Below are positions 8,160-14,642 of a stretch of DNA of 19,156 bases, one piece after another. Within the stretch, counting starts at the first letter, position 1; each line of letters opens with the position of its first letter. This stretch comes from a bacterium UBA4883. Its GTDB lineage: Bacteria; Bacillota; Clostridia; Oscillospirales; Acutalibacteraceae. The DNA is taken from the NCBI GenBank assembly GCA_002399225.1, contig DHDF01000091.1, positions 48,003 to 67,158 of the forward strand. Reading direction: 5' to 3'. Under the pieces are notes generated by a model. The model ran no database searches, was not told the origin of the DNA, and saw nothing but the letters and a program-made list of their open reading frames with translations. Made by a program: the position numbers and the translations under genes.

Positions 8160-8432
8160 ATGGGTATTCCTACACTAACCGTTACGAATCCAACGGTGCT
8201 CGGAGACATGCTGATCGAGTCAGCATCGTATTTTCAGGCCGCTACAGCCAAACTGGTCAGCGGGGAAGGCGAAAAAATTCAGGCCGTCGTGAGCGCTTAT
8301 TCATATAACAACACCATCATGGTGGACACCAACAGCAACGTTCAGGCTCTGATCAGCGCGATCTCTAACTTCGAAGGCTTAATCTTGCAAAAAATTGCGG
8401 CGGGGACGCTGATTCACAATCATCACTCATAA
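8160..8432 (+). CDS. Small helical protein, paralogue B (starts MGIPTLT)
   Basis: This 90-residue tandem paralogue of the preceding gene follows after 41 bases, with AAGGAG 9 bases before the ATG. It shares the MGIP-x-LT start, the MLIESASYFQAATAKL helix, EGEKIQAVV and the C-terminal FEGLILQKIAAGT block. The middle (SYNNTIMVDTNSNVQAL) is rich in Ser, Thr and Asn. The tail is His-rich (LIHNHHS). It is the last plus-strand gene before the bidirectional terminator at 8464-8510. Function is unknown. The conserved helix-linker-helix plan in all three proteins suggests they assemble with each other, as subunits of a surface layer, a spore coat or an intracellular complex. Confidence 0.8.
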   Translation: MGIPTLTVTNPTVLGDMLIESASYFQAATAKLVSGEGEKIQAVVSAYSYNNTIMVDTNSNVQALISAISNFEGLILQKIAAGTLIHNHHS

Positions 8433-8463
8433 AAGCTGTCTTTAGGGATAGAAATGCAAATCA

Positions 8464-8510
8464 AAAAGAAAACCGCCTGGATGCATCCGCATGTCAGGCG
8501 GTTTTCTTTT
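8464..8510. terminator. Strong bidirectional Rho-independent terminator
   Basis: A perfect 16-bp inverted repeat (8464-8479 and 8495-8510) has AAAAG-A4 on the left and T4-C-T4 on the right around a CCGCCTG/CAGGCGG core. It therefore ends both the plus-strand small-protein transcript and the convergent minus-strand C1q-like gene. Confidence 0.9.
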
Positions 8511-8526
8511 GCCATCACTTTCGCCG

Positions 8527-9180
8527 TTAAAAACTGATCAAGTTCACCGCAACCATGGCGGACGGCATAGACGGCGCTCCGTCAGGGTACTCCGGATATA
8601 ATCCGGCCCCGGCATCAGGGTTATCGACCGCCTGGTAAAACTCAAGAGAATCGTCGGTGAAAAGCTGAAGCACATAGGCTGCCATCACCGTTTGAATCCG
8701 GCCGGCAGAAGGAATGTCGATTCTCCTGTTTGAAAAATCCACGTCTACTCCATTTTGCCGGACCCAGATATTCCAATGGTTCAACACATTTTCCGCCTGC
8801 CCGACCGACGCCGTGACCGTTATGAAATAGATTCCGGGAACAGGAAATGAAATCCTTCCGGAAAATAGATTGTGCCGAATGGTCCTTGCGATGAGATTGG
8901 TGTTGAAGGTAATTAACTGAGGCTTTTTTGTACATATGATTTGAGCCGAGGTATCGCACACAGCCAGACAGGGCGGCGGACTTTCGTTACATTTGCAGCA
9001 GCTTGCCTGGCAGGACAGCTTTGGGGGACCCCAAAAACAGATTGGGCAGCCATATGCGGTACAACAGCAATGGAAGTATTCGGACCAGTCGTCTTTTTTG
9101 GGGACCGCTTTCTGACCGCAGTTTACAGTTCCGTTTCTGCATATGATATTTTTAAAATATTGCTGATAAGAGCTAAACAT
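8527..9180 (-). CDS. Cys-rich protein with C-terminal C1q/BclA-tip-like domain
   Basis: This 217-residue protein has two clearly different halves. The first 83 residues hold all 14 cysteines (positions 14, 21, 38-40, 45, 48, 57, 61, 62, 64, 71, 75 and 83), including a CCC run and a CCKC cluster. There is no signal peptide. Residues about 86-217 resemble the C1q/TNF jelly-roll used as the tip of BclA-type exosporium proteins: a SGRISFPVPGIYFITVTASV strand pair, NIWVRQNG, a central QTVMAAYVLQLFTDDSLEFYQ and a final SAMVAVNLISF strand. Such domains usually trimerise. Unlike BclA there is no collagen-like Gly-X-Y stretch. Cys-rich sequence plus a jelly-roll suggests a disulfide- or isopeptide-rich spore coat or surface protein. 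The terminator shared with the small-protein genes and the nearby glycosyltransferase support a joint role. The fold call is from pattern and needs structure prediction. Confidence 0.72.
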   Translation of the reverse strand: MFSSYQQYFKNIICRNGTVNCGQKAVPKKDDWSEYFHCCCTAYGCPICFWGPPKLSCQASCCKCNESPPPCLAVCDTSAQIICTKKPQLITFNTNLIARTIRHNLFSGRISFPVPGIYFITVTASVGQAENVLNHWNIWVRQNGVDVDFSNRRIDIPSAGRIQTVMAAYVLQLFTDDSLEFYQAVDNPDAGAGLYPEYPDGAPSMPSAMVAVNLISF

Positions 9181-9362
9181 TGTATTCTCCCTTGTCTCAA
9201 GCGAATTTTTCCAAGAGATCTTTACGATTCTATCGTATCATATTTCTTACGCACAGAATATGTTCTCTTGAGGAACCCCCGAAAACAAGATTACGGATTA
9301 AGATTTTGTGTTCCCGCCATTGCCGGCATCGCCAGCCGCTTCAAAAACTCAGCCGGCAGAAT
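9181..9362. other. Gap between C1q-like gene and feoB
   Basis: This 182-base stretch carries the leader of the C1q-like gene on the minus strand. A minus-strand CATATT followed 17 bases later by GATACGAT resembles a sigma-E sporulation promoter, but the spacer is longer than the usual 13-15 bases. A GCCGGC pair sits just after the feoB stop without a T-run, so no confident feoB terminator is seen. Confidence 0.3.
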
Positions 9363-11519
9363 CTAAGCGAGGCCGAGCAGGCGCGCGACGCTTGTCACTG
9401 CAAAGCAGACGATGAGCCCCGTCACTGTAGGGATCGCGAAGGCGAGCGCCGTCCATTTCCGGCTTTGGGTTTCCTTTTTAATGGTAAGGCAGGTTGTGCC
9501 GCAGGGCCAGTGCAGCAAAGAAAACAGCATGACGCAGACCGCGGTCAGCCAGGTCCACCCATGGGCAAGGAGAAGAGAATGAAGCTGCACAAGGCTTTGA
9601 TAATCCGTCAGGGTCCCGGCCGCGAGGTAGCTCATGATAATGATCGGCACCACGATTTCATTGGCAGGGAAGCCGAGAATAAACGCCATCAGGATATAGC
9701 CGTCCATCCCCAGCAGTTTGGCGAACGGGTCCAAAAAGCCGGCGCACCGCGCAAGCAGGCTGACGCCGCCGATCTGAGAATTGGCAAGGAGCCAGATGAT
9801 CAGCCCGGCGGGAGCCGCAACAACGGCGGCGCGGCGCAGCACGAACAGAGTCCGGTCAAAGATTGAGCGCACGATGACGCGGCCGATCTGCGGGCGCCGG
9901 TACGGTGGGAGTTCCAGATTAAAGGAGGACGGCATCCCTTTCAGAATGGTTTTAGAAAGCAGTCTCGAAATCAGCATGGTAACGACGACCCCAAACACAA
10001 TCACCGCCGTCAGTCCAAGAGCGGAGACAACGGACTGGAACGGTCCGGCAGACACGGCAAAAAACATGGTGAGAACCGCAATCAAGGTGGGAAACCTTCC
10101 GTTGCAGGGAACAAAATTGTTGGTCAAAATGGCGATCAGGCGCTCCCGGGGGGAGTCGATGATGCGGCATCCGATTACGCCGCAGGCATTGCATCCAAAC
10201 CCCATGCACATGGTCAGTGCCTGTTTGCCGTGCGCGCAGGCCTTGCGGAAAAAATTATCCAGGTTGAAGGCAACCCGCGGCAGGTACCCCAGATCTTCCA
10301 GCAGAGTAAAAAGCGGGAAAAAGATCGCCATCGGCGGCAGCATAACGGAAATCACCCATGCCAAGGTCCTGTAAACTCCCTCGACCAGCAGCCCCGTTAC
10401 CCACGCCGGGGCGGAGATCCAGCGGAAAAATTCCAGCAGGCGCTCCCCTACCCAGGACAGCCCTGAGGCAAGCAAGTCGGAGGGCACATTGGCTCCCGTG
10501 ATGGTAATCCAAAAGATCCCGAGAAGCAGCAGGAGCATGATGGGGATTCCGGTTGCTTTCGAGGTCAGGATCCGATCGATTTTCTGGTCCCGCTGAGCAT
10601 ATTCTTTCTTTTCATAAGTGATGGTTTCACGGCTGACGGTTTCACAAAGCTCAACGATTTTCGTCACGATGCCGTCCCGGAAGGAATCGTCCGTGACCCC
10701 CGATTTTCGCAGTTGCTTTTTCGCTTCCCGCAAACGGTCGAATACCTTCTGATCCGACGAGAGGTCTTTTCCAAGGTAATCTTGCATGGCCCGCAGCAGG
10801 CTTTTGTCGCCGTCCAACAGTTTGAGCGCCGCCCAGCGGCTGTTCAGCTTTCCAGCCAGCGCATTTTCCAGCGCCGGCTGAAGCAAAGAAATCGCCCGTT
10901 CGATCTCGTCCGAATAGGTGATTCTCATCGGATGAAGCCTGCTTTTTCCCTGCGTGAGATCCGCGGCGGCATCCTTCAGACGTTCCAGCCCTTTTCCGCT
11001 CCGGGCGCTGGTGCCAACGACGGGAATTCCGAGCTTTTCTGAAAGAGCCTTCAGGTTGATCCGAATTTTTTTCTTTTTTGCCTCATCCAGCAGATTGACG
11101 CACAGCAATACCCGGTCTGAGATCTCCATCGTCTGAAGAACCAGATTCAGGTTGCGTTCCAGACAAGTGGCATCGGCGACGACGACCACGGCATCCGGAT
11201 TGCCGAAGCAGATGAAATTGCGAGCGATTTCTTCCTCTTCTGAATTTGCCATAAGGGAATAAGTGCCGGGCAAATCGACTAAAATAAAATTAGCTCCCCG
11301 GTGCCTGTATTTTCCGTGCGCATTGGCCACGGTCTTTCCGGGCCAATTGCCCGTGTGCTGATTCATCCCCGTTAAACTGTTAAACACCGTGCTTTTCCCG
11401 ACGTTCGGGTTGCCAGCCAGCGCAATGATTCGGTCCTCCGCAGTCTCCCGTTCGATTTTCAGGGCACCGCAGCAGCTTTCCAAAGCCCCGGTTCCCATTG
11501 ACTCTCCGGTTAGGCCCAT
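9363..11519 (-). CDS. feoB: Ferrous iron transport protein FeoB
   Basis: FeoB moves Fe(II) across the cytoplasmic membrane, using an N-terminal G-protein-like domain and a C-terminal channel. With the chosen start it has 718 residues. G1 is GNPNVGKS (about 36-43), the switch region contains NWPGKTV, G3 is DLPG (about 82-85), G4 is NLLD (about 142-145) and the G5-like TSARSG is near 171. A helical linker leads to the membrane part from about residue 320. There the FeoB gate motifs appear as GFGCNACGVIGCR and NNFVPCNGRFPTL, with several Cys. I start at the ATG at 11519 because AGGAGG lies 8 bases upstream; an in-frame ATG at 11555 lacks such a site. It follows feoA on the same strand with a long nested hairpin between them. 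No feoC is visible. Confidence 0.96.
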   Translation of the reverse strand: MGLTGESMGTGALESCCGALKIERETAEDRIIALAGNPNVGKSTVFNSLTGMNQHTGNWPGKTVANAHGKYRHRGANFILVDLPGTYSLMANSEEEEIARNFICFGNPDAVVVVADATCLERNLNLVLQTMEISDRVLLCVNLLDEAKKKKIRINLKALSEKLGIPVVGTSARSGKGLERLKDAAADLTQGKSRLHPMRITYSDEIERAISLLQPALENALAGKLNSRWAALKLLDGDKSLLRAMQDYLGKDLSSDQKVFDRLREAKKQLRKSGVTDDSFRDGIVTKIVELCETVSRETITYEKKEYAQRDQKIDRILTSKATGIPIMLLLLLGIFWITITGANVPSDLLASGLSWVGERLLEFFRWISAPAWVTGLLVEGVYRTLAWVISVMLPPMAIFFPLFTLLEDLGYLPRVAFNLDNFFRKACAHGKQALTMCMGFGCNACGVIGCRIIDSPRERLIAILTNNFVPCNGRFPTLIAVLTMFFAVSAGPFQSVVSALGLTAVIVFGVVVTMLISRLLSKTILKGMPSSFNLELPPYRRPQIGRVIVRSIFDRTLFVLRRAAVVAAPAGLIIWLLANSQIGGVSLLARCAGFLDPFAKLLGMDGYILMAFILGFPANEIVVPIIIMSYLAAGTLTDYQSLVQLHSLLLAHGWTWLTAVCVMLFSLLHWPCGTTCLTIKKETQSRKWTALAFAIPTVTGLIVCFAVTSVARLLGLA

Positions 11520-11559
11520 CTCATTTTCCTCCTTCATGCGAAGCAAATTGGGCAAAAAG

Positions 11560-11623
11560 AGAGGTCGGATCCACAGAAAATGACCAGCCGGACTGTTTTT
11601 CGGCTGACATGGATCCGACCTCT
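11560..11623 (-). terminator. Nested hairpin between feoA and feoB (terminator or attenuator)
   Basis: A perfect 14-bp outer stem (11560-11573 with 11610-11623) encloses a 6-bp inner stem, CAGCCG (11585-11590) with CGGCTG (11601-11606). Read on the minus strand the outer stem runs straight into CTTTTTG. It lies between the feoA stop and the feoB ribosome binding site. It could reduce feoB expression relative to feoA, act as an attenuator, or stabilise a processed feoB transcript. Confidence 0.7.
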
Positions 11624-11628
11624 TCGAT

Positions 11629-11865
11629 TCATGCAGTGACTAATATTTTATCCGAAACATCGGAGCGCAGCGCAATGACGGCACCGCGGATGCGGTAGGC
11701 AACCGGATTGCCCGAGGGACTTTTGTACAGAGGTTCGATTTCCGTTCCTCCGACGACCCCGAGATCCAGCATCCTTCTTCTTGCCTGGCCGTTTGCATTT
11801 AAAGAGAGCACGCTGGCCTTGGTCCCCATTGGGATCTGGTCCAGCGGAATTCCTTTCTGACTCAT
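11629..11865 (-). CDS. feoA: FeoA domain protein (FeoB partner)
   Basis: This 78-residue cytoplasmic SH3-like protein is the usual size for FeoA, which binds FeoB and supports Fe(II) uptake. Family features are the IPMGTKASVLSLNA opening strand, the ARRRMLDLGVVGGTEIEPLYKSP core and a PVAYRIRGAVIALR segment, near the pattern G-x-x-(V/I)-A-(L/I)-R. AGGAGG is 8 bases before the ATG. feoB follows after about 110 bases on the same strand, separated by a nested hairpin. The leader contains a small palindrome, ATCCGT-GTG-ACGGAT (11901-11915). I see no convincing Fur- or DtxR-type box. Confidence 0.92.
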   Translation of the reverse strand: MSQKGIPLDQIPMGTKASVLSLNANGQARRRMLDLGVVGGTEIEPLYKSPSGNPVAYRIRGAVIALRSDVSDKILVTA

Positions 11866-11900
11866 CGTGATATCCTCCTAAAATGACAGGGAATCACCTC

Positions 11901-11915
11901 ATCCGTGTGACGGAT
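11901..11915. repeat. Small palindrome in the feoA leader
   Basis: ATCCGT (11901-11906) and ACGGAT (11910-11915) are perfect complements around GTG, about 36 bases upstream of the feoA ATG on the minus strand. It could be an operator or a leader hairpin. The arms do not match a Fur or IdeR consensus I know. Confidence 0.35.
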
Positions 11916-12009
11916 TGGTAGAGGCCCTTGAATTTGTTTCACTAGGCTTAATATATGGTTCTTTTCCTGAAAGTGCTACAGTTGTTTTTCAAGGAGGAGA
12001 TTTTCAGGC

Positions 12010-12037
12010 TGTGAAATTTTTTTAAGAATGGTATAAT
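12010..12037 (+). promoter_or_regulatory. Probable promoter of the MarR gene (extended -10)
   Basis: TATAAT (12032-12037) is preceded by TG one base upstream (TGGTATAAT), an extended -10. A weak -35 TGTGAA lies 16 bases before it. The start codon is about 90 bases downstream. The leader includes a short C/G-rich hairpin-prone stretch around 12058-12090. Confidence 0.65.
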
Positions 12038-12125
12038 AAAAATAAAAGAAAAGGATGATCCCGGGTTCCTGCGAGGGATTCCCGGCGCTTTCGTGACAAT
12101 GCGACGAATTTAGGAGGAATTTTAC

Positions 12126-12635
12126 ATGGCGAGCAGCCGGAGATATTCCCTGTTTTGCGATATGATTGATGAATTGGACGCCGCTTATGGGCTGATTGTC
12201 GAATATGACGCGCAGCTTCATAATTATAACGGCGTCATTCTATATCAGGCCGAAACGGAGATCATTACGCTTGTGGGCCATTTCCCCGGCATTTCCGCGG
12301 CGGAATGTGCGGACAAGCTCAAAAAGACGATCAGCGCTTGTTCACAGCTGATCAAAAAGCTGAAGGCAAAAGGATGGGTCAGGCAGGTCAGGAACGAACT
12401 GAACAACCGGATTTATAATCTTTACCTGACCGACGCCGGCAAGGAAATCTATAAACGCCATAAAAAGTTTGAAGATGGCTGCTATAAAAGGACTTTTAAG
12501 CTTTTGGACGGTTTTACCGAGGACGAGTTCCGCACCTATATGAAGATTCAGCAGCGGCTGAACGAAGGATTCCGCATGGATGTCGAAGACAGCAAAGATC
12601 TTTCCATACGGCAGGGACTTTCCAAAAAGAAATGA
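12126..12635 (+). CDS. MarR-family winged-helix transcriptional regulator
   Basis: This 169-residue cytoplasmic protein fits the MarR plan: N-terminal dimer helix, a winged helix from about 48 to 110 (EIITLVGHFPGISAAECAD, then the recognition helix KTISACSQLIKKLKAKGWV and wing VRQVRNELNNRIYNLYLTDAGKEI), and a C-terminal dimerisation helix. The LTDAGKEIYKRH motif after the wing is typical. AGGAGG precedes the ATG. It is followed by a strong promoter at 12706-12734 and a perfect palindrome at 12742-12758, which is probably its operator. It most likely represses the permease-RidA-lyase genes until a ligand, perhaps a sulfur amino acid or cysteine derivative, binds. The ligand is not known. Confidence 0.9.
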   Translation: MASSRRYSLFCDMIDELDAAYGLIVEYDAQLHNYNGVILYQAETEIITLVGHFPGISAAECADKLKKTISACSQLIKKLKAKGWVRQVRNELNNRIYNLYLTDAGKEIYKRHKKFEDGCYKRTFKLLDGFTEDEFRTYMKIQQRLNEGFRMDVEDSKDLSIRQGLSKKK

Positions 12636-12705
12636 AAGTTGTACAAAAGGCATGGGGTGTTCCTTGTATAAGTCAACAAATTGCTGAAAAAGAGTTTCCT
12701 TCCTA

Positions 12706-12734
12706 TTGACAAATCGGTTGAGTGTAAATATACT
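12706..12734 (+). promoter_or_regulatory. Consensus promoter of the permease-ridA-lyase unit
   Basis: TTGACA (12706-12711), a 17-base spacer and TATACT (12729-12734) make a near-perfect sigma-A promoter. The expected start site is near 12741, directly at the 17-bp palindrome, so it is probably active but strongly repressible. Confidence 0.9.
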
Positions 12735-12741
12735 GTTATAC

Positions 12742-12758
12742 AGTTAAGCGGCTTAACT
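12742..12758. promoter_or_regulatory. Perfect 17-bp palindrome, likely MarR operator
   Basis: AGTTAAGC (12742-12749), a central G and GCTTAACT (12751-12758) are perfect complements with no mismatch. The size and AT-rich arms suit a MarR dimer. It covers the predicted transcription start, where a bound repressor would block initiation. A related half-site GGCTTAAT occurs once near 11946, in the feoA-marR gap. Confidence 0.75.
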
Positions 12759-12806
12759 ATATAATACGTAAACTGTTTAGATGCTATTGGGTTGGAGGTT
12801 AAGCAA

Positions 12807-14148
12807 ATGGAGGAAAGAGGCAATTCAACAAAGCAACTAAAGAAAGTCTTGGGATTTTGGGATTTATTCAGCACGGCAGTGGGTCAGATCATCGGTGCCG
12901 GAATCATGACCTTGGTGGGAGCGGCAATTGCAATGACCGGACGTTCCGTACCGATCGCTTTTCTCATCGCGGCTTATTCTCACGGTGCTGTCCATTATCC
13001 CGATGGTGGTCATTTCCGGTACTGTCCGGCTGCGTGGCGGACAGTACACCATGGTAGGGTTGCTTGCCGGTAAAAAGATGGCAGGTGTCTTTGTAATTTT
13101 GTTTATTGCATCCAACATTTCCATGGCAATGTATGGTATCTCTTTCGCGAATTATTTCATACCGTTTTTTGGAGTGGGAACTACCAAAGTTGTGGCAATT
13201 GCAGTCCTTACCGTCTTCTTTGTCCTGAACCTTTTGGGTGTCGACAAGATGGCAAAATTTCAAAATCTGATCGTTATCCTTTTATGTGTCGCCCTGGGCT
13301 TGTTTGCCGCTTTCGGATTGGGCAAAGTTAGTCCGGATTATTTCCAGGATGATTTCTATCTCAACGGTACGCTTGGGCTTTTTAAGGCGTCAGGGCTTTT
13401 GACTTTTGCCGTCGGAGGAGCTTTTGTAATTGTGAACCTCAGTGCAGAGGCAAAAAATCCAACCAAAGATATCCCGAAGGCCATTATCAGCTCCACTCTT
13501 TTGGTCGCTGTTCTGTACGGTCTGGTCGCAATCGTAGCAGCCGGAGTGTTTCCGGTCGCAAAAGTTGCCGGCAAGCCATTGAATATTGTCGCAGAGCATG
13601 TCCTGCCAAAGGGCGTTTATGCATTTTTCATGGTTTGTGGTGCGATGTTTGCCCTGATTTCCACCATCAACGCGCAATATGCATGGGCAACCAAGCCGAT
13701 CATGCAGGCCTGTGACGACGGATGGCTTCCCGAAAAGCTGGCGTGGCTGCATCCAAAATTTAAAACGCCCGTCGTTTTAATTAGCATTCTTTATGGCATC
13801 GCTCTAATTAGTATCGCCCCCGGGCTGGATATCAGCATTTTAGGTAATCTCAGCCTGATTGCAACGAATTTAATCTATGTGTTGATCAATGCTTTTCTAT
13901 GGAAACTGCCCTCCCTCGTCAAGGAAGAATGGGAAAATTCAAAGTTCAAATTGAACGGCGGCATGATGAAATTTGTCGTTGCCTCCAGCACCGCGGCAGC
14001 CGTCTTTAATGTATATCTTAACGCGATTCAACTGTCCGCATCGCTGATCATTGGAAATGTGATCCTTGTCGTTTTGGCCTTTATTTATTCGACTTGCAGG
14101 GCCAAGGGAAAGAAAGTCCATATGGAAATTAGCTATGAAAAAGACTAA
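12807..14148 (+). pseudogene. APC-family amino acid permease, split by one extra base
   Basis: This would be a 446-residue inner-membrane amino acid transporter with about 12 spans. The APC signature is seen at the N-terminus (GFWDLFSTAVGQIIGAGIMTLVG). The first frame runs to about 12974 (ending SVPIAFLIAA), then shifts: reading T at 12974-12975 as one base instead of two restores ILTVLSIIPMVVISGTVRLRGGQY. From there the frame is open through 14148 with family-like membrane spans (FVIVNLSAEAKNPTKDIPKA, ending AFIYSTCRAKGKK). The start at 12807 has GGAGG 8 bases upstream; an in-frame TTG at 12792 does not. Both parts look well conserved, so this may be a sequencing error or a recent mutation. 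It is followed by ridA after 18 bases and probably imports the substrate of the lyase. Confidence 0.85.
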
Positions 14149-14166
14149 AGAAAAGGAGAACCAAAA

Positions 14167-14571
14167 ATGAAAACAAAAACAATTGCTCATACGAACGGAG
14201 CCCCGGCTGCGGTCGGGCCGTATTCCCAGGCAGTATGCATGAACGCCGTTCAATTCATCTCCGGCCAGCTGCCGATTTGCCCGGAAACGGGAAAAATCGC
14301 CGATGGCGGCATCGCGGAACAAACAGATCAATGCTTGAAAAATCTGGGGGAAATTCTGAAAGAATTGAAGATTGATTATTGCAATGTCTTAAAGACAACG
14401 GTCTTACTTTCGGATATCAAGGATTTCAACGCGATGAATACGGTCTACGCAAAATATTTTCAAGACGATCCGCCCGCCCGCGTCTGCTTTCAGGTTGCGG
14501 CGCTGCCGATGAACGCAAAAGTGGAAATTGAAGCGGTTTCCAACCGGGGATACGTCGTTCCGGAAAAATGA
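14167..14571 (+). CDS. ridA: RidA family reactive-intermediate deaminase
   Basis: RidA hydrolyses 2-aminoacrylate and related enamines/imines that are released by PLP enzymes and would otherwise inactivate PLP proteins. The 134-residue length matches the family, which forms trimers in the cytoplasm. Arg105 (PPARVCFQV) and Glu120 (AKVEIEAV) sit at the conserved substrate-binding and catalytic positions of E. coli RidA. GPYSQAV (17-23) is the N-terminal signature. It lies 18 bases after the permease stop, with a GGAG site before the ATG, and 71 bases before a PatB/MalY lyase. C-S lyases of that family form aminoacrylate, so the placement makes functional sense. Confidence 0.95.
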   Translation: MKTKTIAHTNGAPAAVGPYSQAVCMNAVQFISGQLPICPETGKIADGGIAEQTDQCLKNLGEILKELKIDYCNVLKTTVLLSDIKDFNAMNTVYAKYFQDDPPARVCFQVAALPMNAKVEIEAVSNRGYVVPEK

Positions 14572-14642
14572 GAATAATCTTCCGCCTAAAGGACCCATTC
14601 TCTCAAATGCAGTATAAAATTTTCTAAGGAGGATGAATTTTT

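Noticed and set aside
9200..9270. Possible sigma-E sporulation promoter before the C1q-like gene
   Set aside because: The -35-like CATATT and -10-like GATACGAT are 17 bases apart, longer than the usual 13-15, so I do not list it as a feature.
9781..10374. Long plus-strand frame opposite feoB
   Set aside because: Antisense shadow with low-complexity Arg/Ser/Thr translation; feoB is unambiguous.
11520..11555. Upstream in-frame ATG extending FeoB by 12 residues
   Set aside because: The extension contains the AGGAGG that serves the ATG at 11519, so the shorter protein is more likely.
11880..12000. Fur or DtxR/IdeR box upstream of feoA
   Set aside because: TTAAGCCTAGTGAA is only faintly similar to an IdeR site and lacks symmetry.
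12792..12806. Upstream TTG start for the permease
   Set aside because: It overlaps the GGAGG that properly serves the ATG at 12807.
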